Below are positions 8,808-14,855 of a stretch of DNA of 26,555 bases, piece by piece. Position 1 is the stretch's first letter. Each line of letters opens with the position of its first letter. The stretch covers positions 1 to 26,555 of the forward strand of contig CAZHMZ010000036.1 in the NCBI GenBank assembly GCA_964532655.1. The letters are read 5' to 3'. Under the pieces are notes generated by a model. It saw only the letters and a program-made list of their open reading frames with translations, was not told where the DNA came from and did not search any database. The position numbers and the translations under genes were made by a program. The stretch is from JAJFTV01 sp964532655 (GTDB taxonomy: Bacteria > Chloroflexota > Anaerolineae > Anaerolineales > Anaerolineaceae).

Positions 8808-9605
8808 GTATCCAAAGGCACCTTCATGCCGACAGTTTTCTGCGGCAAAAACCGCTCCCTTCTTCAGCGCAATGGGGATCTCGCTCCCTGCCAGAATTTC
8901 CGTAAGGAAACCTGCGATCAGGGCATCACCGGCGCCCATGGTGTCTACCACCCGGGTTGGAATCATGTCCTGATGCACCATACCGGTCTCGGTCAATAAC
9001 CAGGCGCCCTCCTCCCCCCGGGTGATCAAAGCCATACCCGCTCCACCCTGCTTCAACATTTGCGCCATCGATAAAGGATCCACGTTGGGCGCCTCTGACA
9101 GAGACAGGACAGCCAGATCGACATACGGCAGCCAGCTTTGGATCAGTGGCATTTCCTCCAGATGACTTGAAAAATCAAAGGAAAGAAAGCGGCTGGCCTG
9201 GCGCAATTCCTTTTTTTGATCCTCCAGAAAGCTGTAAATGCTGGAGTGGACGGCGTCAAATGTATGAATATACGCCAGATCATCCTCATTGAGCTTAAGC
9301 AGAGCTGCCGCCCCACTGGAGTAGCGTCCAAAAACCCGGTCGCCATCGATCAGATTCACCTCGGCCCAGGCATTTTCTACCCCGGGCAAGATGTGTGTAT
9401 GGGTCAGGTCAATCCCTTCTGCTGTCAGCGAATCGATGATCAGTTTACCGCGCTCATCTTCTCCCAACGCGCCCAGATAGGCAGCCTCCGCTCCCAGCCG
9501 TTTTGCCATCACCGCCACGTTGACGGCATTCCCGCCCGGGAAGCGAACCCGGCTTTGAACATAGGTGTCGACGGTATTATCACCCACCCCGATGATGCGC
9601 AGCAT
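8793..9605 (-). CDS. frlD: PfkB-family kinase, fructoselysine 6-kinase (FrlD)-like
   Basis: A 270-residue ribokinase/PfkB-family sugar kinase. It begins IIGVGDNTVDTY, then FPGGNAVNVAV, DRVFGRYSSG, FDAVHSSIYSF, FLSFDFSS and the ATP and catalytic motif VVDTMGAGDALIAGFL. This order closely follows fructoselysine 6-kinase FrlD of enterobacteria, as recalled from that family. The predicted reaction is ATP-dependent 6-phosphorylation of a fructosyl-amino acid. The start is the ATG at 9605, which overlaps the TGA of the upstream deglycase-like gene by one base (TGATG), indicating translational coupling. A TTG codon directly upstream is less likely. The last codons double as a terminator arm. The amino acid partner may not be lysine. 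Confidence 0.82.
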   Translation of the reverse strand: MLRIIGVGDNTVDTYVQSRVRFPGGNAVNVAVMAKRLGAEAAYLGALGEDERGKLIIDSLTAEGIDLTHTHILPGVENAWAEVNLIDGDRVFGRYSSGAAALLKLNEDDLAYIHTFDAVHSSIYSFLEDQKKELRQASRFLSFDFSSHLEEMPLIQSWLPYVDLAVLSLSEAPNVDPLSMAQMLKQGGAGMALITRGEEGAWLLTETGMVHQDMIPTRVVDTMGAGDALIAGFLTEILAGSEIPIALKKGAVFAAENCRHEGAFGYKQPF

Positions 9606-10618
9606 CAATACTGCTCCTTTCCCATATAGCGGCGTGTGCTGAGTGGCTGCCCGCGCAGATCGGCCAGATGAAACGCATACCGATATGAGGCCGCTCCCAA
9701 CACATACGGCGCCAGGATCGGTCTGGCTTCAGCCGGGATGCCGAGCATGGGGTACTCACGCGAGTCATACAGGATCAGTTTATCGGTGAAACGTTCGCAA
9801 AAACGCAGCACCCTCTCCGCCAGCGGCCGACTGGGATCTTCACCCATGAAAAGCATTACCGGTACTGAACGATCCACCACCTCAAAAGGACCGTGAAAGA
9901 ATTCGGCCGCCGGCCCATCGAATACCTTGATCCACAGCGCTTCCATCATGATGCAGACGCCCAGGCTGTAAGCCACCGGGTGTGATGGCCCTGAGCCGGT
10001 GACCAGATAAAAGTTTTCATTGGCGTACCGCGTCGCCAGTTCCAGGTTTCGTGCTTCAGCCTGCTCTTCCGCCTCAGCCATCACTGCCGGCAAGGCGGCC
10101 AGTCCGGTCATAATTTGCTGGTGCAGATCCCACTCACCGCAGCCCTGCATCCACCCCGATAAAAAGGCCAGCAGCACCATAAACTTGGCCTCAAACCCCA
10201 CCGCGCCTTCCCCGTGCGTAATCACCAGGGGGCACATCTGCCCCAAAGGAGATTCAGCTCTACCCGTGGCGGCCAAAAGCCGGCAGCGGTAGTGATCCAG
10301 GATAAAGCGCGCGGCTTCCAGCACCTCAGGGGTCTTGCCGGAATCGGACATAAGGATGACCAGTGAATTTTCATCCACCCGGCGCGGCGCCTGCCGGATA
10401 AACTCGGCCGGGAAAAAACGGTGCGTCTCCACACCCACCGCGTAGCAGTCGATCCAGTATTGGATGGATTCCATCACCCGGTTGGGTGCCCCGCAGGCTA
10501 CAAAAAAGATCCGCCTGATACCCTGTTGCGCTATAAGAAAACCAAGCTGCTCCGCCGGCTCCAACTGCGAAACGGCTAACTGCAGCCCTGGGAGATAACG
10601 CTGTTGATGAATATTCAA
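9605..10618 (-). CDS. frlB: SIS-domain fructosamine deglycase, FrlB-like
   Basis: A 337-residue double-SIS protein. It has RRIFFVACGAPN, the phosphosugar loop LMSDSGKTPEV, then GSGPSHPVAYSLG, EALWIKVFDGPAAEFFHGPFEVVD and a C-terminal STRRYMGKEQY, matching the order seen in fructoselysine-6-phosphate deglycase FrlB. FrlB releases glucose 6-phosphate and the free amino acid, the step after FrlD. The FHGP segment carries the catalytic-site Glu and His region of the family. No ATG is available at the N-terminus. TTG at 10618 is chosen because GAGG lies 6 bases upstream, while an earlier TTG at 10633 has no ribosome binding site and would leave almost no leader after the predicted promoter. It overlaps the kinase gene by one base. 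Confidence 0.82.
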   Translation of the reverse strand: MNIHQQRYLPGLQLAVSQLEPAEQLGFLIAQQGIRRIFFVACGAPNRVMESIQYWIDCYAVGVETHRFFPAEFIRQAPRRVDENSLVILMSDSGKTPEVLEAARFILDHYRCRLLAATGRAESPLGQMCPLVITHGEGAVGFEAKFMVLLAFLSGWMQGCGEWDLHQQIMTGLAALPAVMAEAEEQAEARNLELATRYANENFYLVTGSGPSHPVAYSLGVCIMMEALWIKVFDGPAAEFFHGPFEVVDRSVPVMLFMGEDPSRPLAERVLRFCERFTDKLILYDSREYPMLGIPAEARPILAPYVLGAASYRYAFHLADLRGQPLSTRRYMGKEQY

Positions 10619-10644
10619 AATCGACCTCGCCAAAGTTTTTCTGG

Positions 10645-10650
10645 ATTATA
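10645..10650 (-). promoter_or_regulatory. Candidate -10 box for the frlB-frlD-like pair
   Basis: TATAAT on the minus strand (ATTATA at 10645-10650 on the plus strand), preceded by CCTG. No good -35 box is visible. Transcription would begin near 10638, giving a leader of about 20 bases that still holds the GAGG ribosome binding site for the TTG start at 10618. Confidence 0.5.
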
Positions 10651-10709
10651 CAGGTCATTCCCTGAAATCGTCGGTGATTTGAGTAAAATGAGCCGGTAAA
10701 TCGTGACGA

Positions 10710-10731
10710 TCTCCACCCTCACAGGTGGAGA
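10710..10731 (-). terminator. Hairpin downstream of the first pentapeptide-repeat gene
   Basis: An 8-base perfect stem, TCTCCACC (10710-10717) with GGTGGAGA (10724-10731), lies 43 bases after the stop of the gene at 10775. The T-run is weak on the minus strand (ATTTACC some 15 bases later), so it may be an inefficient terminator or an mRNA end-protecting structure. Confidence 0.45.
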
Positions 10732-10774
10732 CCGTTTGATTACAGAACGAATTGTGATAGTTGACCGGGACAAT

Positions 10775-11263
10775 TTATGTATGCAGCGTACCATCGGGCA
10801 TCACGGCCCCGGTGAGTATGGCATTGTCAAACATAGCGCCCTGTATGACAGCATCTCGCAGGATGGCATTCTTCAGGTTGGCTCCGCGCAAATCGGCTCC
10901 TTCGAGCACCGCGTTTTGCAGATTGGTGCTCTCCAGATTGGCTCCTGTCAGAATGGCCTCACGGAATACAGCCCCAACGGCATCAGCCAGGTTGAGATCG
11001 GCGTTCTTCATGTTGACCTTGAGCAGGTTGGCCCCGCGCAAAATGGCGCTGCGTAAATTGACCTTTTCCATATCCGCGTCTCGAAGATCGGAGCCTTCAA
11101 GATTGGCCTGATGAAGAAAAGCGCTGCTCAGGTTGGCGCGGTTGAGATTGGCGCCGCGCAGATTTGCCCGTTGAAGATCTGCTTCTTCCAGATTCGCTCC
11201 CACCAACCAGATGGGTCCGGGGCGGTTCAACAAATCGAACAATTGAAAGCGAGTCATTTCCAT
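10775..11263 (-). CDS. Pentapeptide-repeat protein
   Basis: A 162-residue protein almost wholly made of A(D/N)LxX repeats, such as GANLEEADLQRANLRGANL and GADLRGANLKNAIL, which fold into a right-handed quadrilateral beta-helix. The first 22 residues (TRFQLFDLLN, GPIWLVG) form a short non-repeat cap, and the C-terminus ends in PDGTLHT. No signal peptide is present, so it is likely cytoplasmic. The start at 11263 is chosen because AGGAG lies 9 bases upstream. An upstream in-frame start at 11308 has no such site. It is a paralogue of the next gene upstream, with which it shares orientation and a short gap. Function is unknown; family members range from DNA-gyrase mimics to scaffold proteins. Confidence 0.85.
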   Translation of the reverse strand: MEMTRFQLFDLLNRPGPIWLVGANLEEADLQRANLRGANLNRANLSSAFLHQANLEGSDLRDADMEKVNLRSAILRGANLLKVNMKNADLNLADAVGAVFREAILTGANLESTNLQNAVLEGADLRGANLKNAILRDAVIQGAMFDNAILTGAVMPDGTLHT

Positions 11264-11351
11264 TTCAATTTTCTCCTGTTTTCTATGCAACGATGAGATA
11301 AATGGCAAGATGGATAAAAATTATCTAAATCGCTGCAATATTAGAACCACC

Positions 11352-11765
11352 CTAACGTGTTTTCCCGCTGGGTAATATGGTGTTTTCAAAAACAACGCCC
11401 TCCAGGTTGGCGTCTTGCAGGTTGGCGCCCAATAAATTGGCTTTTTTCAGGTTGGCCCCTACTAAAATGGCTCCGGTCAAAACCGCACCCTGCAAATTGG
11501 CTCCCTCAAGATTGGCATGATGCATCTTGGCATACAGAAGCTTGGCGTTCGACAGATCCGCTCCGGATAAATCCACATCAATTAAGATGGTTCCGTTCAA
11601 TTCAGCGTTGCGGAAATCGGTCTTGACCAGTTTTGATCCGGTAAAATCTGCCAGTTTTAAACCGGCGTTACGAAAACAAAGATTCGAGCAATCCAGATCA
11701 ACAAGCCACAGGGGGCCTTGCCTGTTGATCAGGTCGACCAGATGAACTTGCGTGATGCTCTCCAT
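11352..11765 (-). CDS. Pentapeptide-repeat protein (paralogue)
   Basis: A 137-residue protein with the same layout as its downstream neighbour. A cap (ITQVHLVDLINRQGPLWLVD) precedes pentapeptide coils such as GADLSNAKLLYAKMHHANL and GANLKKANLLGANLQDANL, and the C-terminus is LPSGKTR. The cap motif xLxDLLN/INRxGPxWLV is shared by both, so the pair probably arose by tandem duplication. AAGGAG lies 5 bases before the ATG, and a good promoter (11814-11842) lies just upstream. The two genes are likely cotranscribed, with an 88-base gap between this stop and the next start. No signal peptide or catalytic motif is visible, and the role is unknown. Confidence 0.85.
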   Translation of the reverse strand: MESITQVHLVDLINRQGPLWLVDLDCSNLCFRNAGLKLADFTGSKLVKTDFRNAELNGTILIDVDLSGADLSNAKLLYAKMHHANLEGANLQGAVLTGAILVGANLKKANLLGANLQDANLEGVVFENTILPSGKTR

Positions 11766-11813
11766 ACTGGCTCCTTATGATGATTAGAAAATGACTTACG
11801 GGATGATGAATCA

Positions 11814-11842
11814 ATCATACCGATTTCGGGATGTTTTTTCAA
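11814..11842 (-). promoter_or_regulatory. Sigma-70-type promoter for the pentapeptide-repeat pair
   Basis: On the minus strand a TTGAAA -35 box (11837-11842) is separated by exactly 17 bases from a TATGAT -10 box (11814-11819). The leader to the gene at 11765 would be about 40 bases. Confidence 0.75.
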
Positions 11843-11876
11843 GGTTTTGATTGAGTTTTTTTACGAGCGGCAGATA

Positions 11877-11882
11877 TATAAT
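11877..11882 (+). promoter_or_regulatory. Candidate -10 box for the first LysM gene
   Basis: TATAAT followed by GAATG, about 120 bases before the LysM start at 12004. A -35 box is not evident at 17 bases; a TTGAGT lies 20 bases upstream. The same TATAATGAA string occurs before the other two LysM genes. This promoter is back-to-back with the pentapeptide promoter. Confidence 0.45.
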
Positions 11883-12003
11883 GAATGTATCACCTGACGA
11901 ACACAGGATTTGCGCCTGAAAGGCGGTTCCGGTTTATTAACCAGATTCGCCCGGCAATCGATTGAATTGTGTTTATGATCCAATCTTTTTCAGGAGAAAC
12001 CCC

Positions 12004-12300
12004 ATGACCGAAACAGAAAGAAACGACGCCAGAAGAAAAGAAGAGTTCGCGGCCAGATTGAAGGCGCAACCGGTTGGAGATAAGGCACAGGGCAAGGTGA
12101 ATTCTTTGTCAATGCACACCATCCAGTCAGATGAAACGTTGAGCGGGATCGCTCAAAAGTACTACGGGCATGCCACCCGCGAGTACTGGATGGTGATCTA
12201 TGAAGCGAACAAGGCTGTCATCGGCGATAACCCTGGCCTGATCAAACCAGGCGTAGAACTCACCATTCCTGAACTGCCGCCCGCCCTTCAAGATAAATAA
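12004..12300 (+). CDS. LysM-domain protein, short paralogue 1
   Basis: A 98-residue protein with a charged N-terminal stretch of about 35 residues and a C-terminal LysM domain (MHTIQSDETLSGIAQKYYG, YWMVIYEANKAVIGDNP, IKPGVELTIPELP). The start at 12004 is chosen because AGGAG lies 7 bases upstream. An earlier in-frame start at 11962 has no ribosome binding site. No signal peptide or membrane segment is seen, so the protein should remain in the cytoplasm unless exported by another route. The LysM resembles that of E. coli YgaU/Kbp, a cytoplasmic potassium-binding protein, as well as peptidoglycan-binding LysM modules, so the ligand is uncertain. It is followed by its own terminator. Confidence 0.88.
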   Translation: MTETERNDARRKEEFAARLKAQPVGDKAQGKVNSLSMHTIQSDETLSGIAQKYYGHATREYWMVIYEANKAVIGDNPGLIKPGVELTIPELPPALQDK

Positions 12301-12334
12301 GCTTCAGTCACTGAGTCTGTACCATCCTTCTCCT

Positions 12335-12376
12335 GCCGGTTGGGCAGCATTTACTTTCACCCGACCGGCTTGGTTT
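12335..12376 (+). terminator. Rho-independent terminator after LysM gene 1
   Basis: A 10-base stem GCCGGTTGGG (12335-12344) with CCCGACCGGC (12360-12369), holding one G-T wobble and a 15-base loop. TTGGTTT follows on the plus strand. Confidence 0.7.
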
Positions 12377-12419
12377 GATTCTGGCAGGTGATCGGCCCGA
12401 ATCAAGTAAAATACCCAGA

Positions 12420-12428
12420 TGCTATAAT
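12420..12428 (+). promoter_or_regulatory. Candidate extended -10 promoter of LysM gene 2
   Basis: TGCTATAAT is an extended -10 element, followed by GAAAAC. The -35 region is weak (GAATCA at 18 bases), as expected for extended -10 promoters. It lies downstream of the terminator at 12335-12376, so gene 2 is probably transcribed separately from gene 1. Confidence 0.6.
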
Positions 12429-12537
12429 GAAAACAGATCAATATATTTCATGCCTGAGGGTGGAGTGATATACAGGTATGATCTCTGCCCGGCTGTCGTA
12501 TTGAAATCATAACCATCCATGCAAGCAGGAGGCAGGA

Positions 12538-13080
12538 ATGGAAAAAAGCTCGGACAAAGAAGAAGATAGAAATCTCTTAAAGAAAATTGGCGACGCACTG
12601 AACCCGCGTAGAAAAGAAGGCCCGCAGGACGCAGGCGAGGCAATGAAAAAAGAAAGGGATGAATCGATTGCCGAAACCAAAGCGCGCGTGGAAGAAAAAC
12701 GCGAAATGCTGGAAGAAAAGGTGAGACAGGAAAAACAGGAAACACGGGATTTGCTGGATGAAACAGCGGAACGTTTCAGAGAACAGACCCGCCAGGAAAA
12801 AGATCGCGAGACCGGCAGCACCGCGGAAGAAGAGTTTGAGCGCAAGGAATTCACCAGCACACATCCACCCGCAGCCATTCCGGTTCTGGCGCGGCACACC
12901 GTGGCAGATGGCGATACGCTCAGTGGGATTGCGCAAATGCATTACGGACATGCCACCAAAGATTATTGGAATGTCATCTTTGAAGCCAATCGCCAGGCGA
13001 TCGGAGATAATCCGGCTGTCATCCGTCCCGGTATTCAATTGATTATCCCGGTGTTGCCTGCTTACCTGCGCGAAAAGTAA
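12538..13080 (+). CDS. Coiled-coil plus LysM-domain protein, paralogue 2
   Basis: A 180-residue protein. A short N-terminal motif LLKKIGDALNPR is followed by about 75 residues of dense Glu, Lys and Arg forming a probable coiled coil. The C-terminal LysM domain (ARHTVADGDTLSGIAQMHYG, VIFEANRQAIGDNP, IRPGIQLIIPVLP) is closely related to those of its two neighbours. The KIGDAL motif is shared with the third paralogue but not with the first. There is no signal peptide, so the LysM may act inside the cell or bind a cytoplasmic partner. AGGAGG lies 5 bases before the ATG, which fixes the start. It appears to have its own promoter. Specific function is unknown. Confidence 0.87.
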   Translation: MEKSSDKEEDRNLLKKIGDALNPRRKEGPQDAGEAMKKERDESIAETKARVEEKREMLEEKVRQEKQETRDLLDETAERFREQTRQEKDRETGSTAEEEFERKEFTSTHPPAAIPVLARHTVADGDTLSGIAQMHYGHATKDYWNVIFEANRQAIGDNPAVIRPGIQLIIPVLPAYLREK

Positions 13081-13115
13081 AAACGCTGGATAAGGGCCAG
13101 CCTGGTGCGACGGTT

Positions 13116-13149
13116 AGGCCGTGAAATTTGGCCTGAAAATGTGTATAAT
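13116..13149 (+). promoter_or_regulatory. Candidate promoter with dyad operator for LysM gene 3
   Basis: TATAAT (13144-13149), followed by GAAATG, lies about 107 bases before the gene. The -35 region is covered by a dyad AGGCC-N9-GGCCT (13116-13120 and 13130-13134), which could be a regulator binding site or a short hairpin ending the previous transcript. A -35 consensus is not visible. Confidence 0.4.
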
Positions 13150-13255
13150 GAAATGACAGCGGGGTCCGCTGTTCAGGCGGGTTTAGGGGGAATCATCGTA
13201 CCGAACTGATTCATATTGCGTTCAGATAACCATTGAATAGTAGAAAGGACACAAA

Positions 13256-13870
13256 ATGACCGCAGAGAAGGATCAGGAAAAGAAAAAGAACATTTTCGAA
13301 AAGATTGGTGATGCGTTAAGTTCACGCGACGAAAAAGCTGCTGAAGAGGCAGCCAAAATAGCCGCCGAAGAAGCCGCCAGGAAGGCTGCTGAAGAAGCCG
13401 CGCAAAAAAAGGAGAGCGAGGCGAGAATAGCTGCCGCAAAAGAGCAAATCAGGATGCAACGAGAGGCCCAGGAACAAAGACAGAAAGCCGAAGAAGCAAA
13501 AAAATTGGCTGAAGAAGCAGCCGCCAAAAAACTGGCCGAAGAGAAACTCGCTCGAGAAAAAGCGGAGGCACAGGCAAGAATTGAGGCCCAAAAGTCGGTT
13601 AAACCGTCTCCTCGTGCAGATGTGGATGGGCGGGATATTAAATTTGTCAAGCCCTCACCCGCTCCCGAACCGGTGCTTGCCAAATATATCATTAAAGAGG
13701 GAGATACTCTCAGCGGAATCGCCCAAAAACATTACGGCCACAGCACCCGTGATTATTGGATGGTCATTTATGAAGCCAACAAAGGGGTTATAGGCAATAA
13801 CCCGGGTTTGATCAGACCGGGCGTCGAATTAACCATCCCGGTTTTACCTGCTGACCTGAAAAAGGATTAA
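13256..13870 (+). CDS. Coiled-coil plus LysM-domain protein, paralogue 3
   Basis: A 204-residue protein with N-terminal IFEKIGDALSSR, then about 90 residues of Ala/Glu/Lys-rich helix built from EEAA/KKLAEE-type repeats (a long coiled coil). A short Pro-rich linker and a C-terminal LysM domain follow (YIIKEGDTLSGIAQKHYG, VIYEANKGVIGNNP, IRPGVELTIPVLP). It is closest in layout to paralogue 2, with a longer helix. No signal peptide is seen. AAAGGA lies 6 bases before the ATG. The next gene begins 4 bases after its stop, so the two are cotranscribed and may work together. The variable-length helix with a constant LysM suggests a tethering or spacing role, which is inference. Confidence 0.88.
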   Translation: MTAEKDQEKKKNIFEKIGDALSSRDEKAAEEAAKIAAEEAARKAAEEAAQKKESEARIAAAKEQIRMQREAQEQRQKAEEAKKLAEEAAAKKLAEEKLAREKAEAQARIEAQKSVKPSPRADVDGRDIKFVKPSPAPEPVLAKYIIKEGDTLSGIAQKHYGHSTRDYWMVIYEANKGVIGNNPGLIRPGVELTIPVLPADLKKD

Positions 13871-13874
13871 CGCC

Positions 13875-14645
13875 ATGACGTCCACGAATCTGGATGAAGT
13901 ATTTCGAGCCGTCGCCAGTGCCCTTAATGAAAACAAGCAGGATATCAATGACGCTGATCAGTTACATCATGATCATGGCGACAATATGGTCGACATTTTC
14001 AATGTGATAAGTTCAGCGGTTGAAAAGAAAAAAAGCGCTCCGGTCAGCACACAGCTAAATTACGCCAGCAAACAATTGGTGAAAAAAATACCCAGCGGAA
14101 CAGCTCAGTTATACGCTGGTGGCTTAAAAGAAGCGTCTCAAAAGTTTTCCGAAAAGCAAATTGACACCAACAGCGCACTGGATTTTGTGCAGACATTGAT
14201 GGGGGCTCAGCAAACTGTTGCGGCTCCCAATGGTGATTCTTCAGATCTGCTGGGAAACATGCTTACCGGGATGCTGGGCACTCAAGCCTCCTCCTCTCAA
14301 CAGGCAAATCCCGGGGCCGATTTCCTCACCAGTCTTCTGACAAACGCAGTTAACCCGGCCGATCAAAATGTCCCGGCGGTAACCGCCGAATCACCGGTGC
14401 AAGCATTACTCTCGGGGTTGATGGGCGGGAGCTCTCAGGCTGATGATGGAAAATTTGACCTGAAAGATGTGTTGCAGATCGGAATGCAGTACATGCAGGC
14501 AAAGCAATCAGGCAACAGCGATTTACAGGCCCTGGCAAATGCGCTGCTGAAAAGCACCGCGATGGGGCAAAAAGAACACCGTGCAGCCTCTGGGCAGGTA
14601 GTGGCGCAAACGCTGCTGGAACAGTTGAGTAAAGCCAACCGTTAG
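13875..14645 (+). CDS. DhaL/DAK2-like protein of unknown function
   Basis: A 256-residue soluble protein. Residues 24-38 read INDADQLHHDHGDNM, which resembles the metal-binding signature of the DAK2/DhaL domain (LNxLDxxxGDxDHGxNM), where aspartates hold two Mg ions. A later segment, SGTAQLYAGGLKEASQKF, resembles the SGxAGxLYG helix of the same domain. The second half (about residues 110-190) is rich in Gly, Ala, Ser and Gln, has LLGNMLTGMLG and VQALLSGLMGG segments, and looks low in complexity. No DhaK- or fatty-acid-kinase partner is visible nearby, and one of the usual GD residues is missing, so kinase activity should not be assumed. AAAAGGA overlaps the end of the LysM gene as its ribosome binding site. 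Remote homology is inferred from motifs only. Confidence 0.75.
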   Translation: MTSTNLDEVFRAVASALNENKQDINDADQLHHDHGDNMVDIFNVISSAVEKKKSAPVSTQLNYASKQLVKKIPSGTAQLYAGGLKEASQKFSEKQIDTNSALDFVQTLMGAQQTVAAPNGDSSDLLGNMLTGMLGTQASSSQQANPGADFLTSLLTNAVNPADQNVPAVTAESPVQALLSGLMGGSSQADDGKFDLKDVLQIGMQYMQAKQSGNSDLQALANALLKSTAMGQKEHRAASGQVVAQTLLEQLSKANR

Positions 14646-14693
14646 GCTCACAAAAAATCTCTCTGCTATATTTTTACTGGATAATGTATTACT

Positions 14694-14747
14694 GGCCGCC
14701 AGATCGATGATTATCAACACCTAGAATTGGAAATCCGGCGGCCTTTT
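14694..14747 (+). terminator. Possible terminator after the DhaL-like gene
   Basis: GGCCGCC (14694-14700) and GGCGGCC (14737-14743) can pair, and TTTT follows directly. The 36-base loop is long for an intrinsic terminator, so this is tentative. The LysM3-DhaL-like transcript must end somewhere in this gap. Confidence 0.4.
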
Positions 14748-14816
14748 CACTTCAACCAAACAAACCATGGGGCATTCCGGATGAATTTTCCGGTCTTCAA
14801 TAACGGTGGTATCTTT

Positions 14817-14822
14817 TATAAT
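14817..14822 (+). promoter_or_regulatory. Candidate -10 box for the GNAT-ATPase operon
   Basis: TATAAT 34 bases before the GNAT ATG. The -35 region (around CTTCAA) is poor. It is the only recognisable promoter element between the preceding gene and this one. Confidence 0.4.
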
Positions 14823-14855
14823 CAGGGATATTAAAATTTTGATTCCCGGACGATT

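Noticed and set aside
10775..11765. Periodic 15-base sequence similarity that could suggest a CRISPR-like or tandem DNA repeat
   Set aside because: The period is that of the encoded five-residue repeats, and codons vary as expected for protein-level selection.
12577..13038. Long antisense open frame opposite the second LysM gene, and a similar one at 13273-13692
   Set aside because: They mirror the Glu/Lys/Ala-rich helix on the other strand, giving Phe/Ser/Leu-rich sequence with no ribosome binding site or domain.
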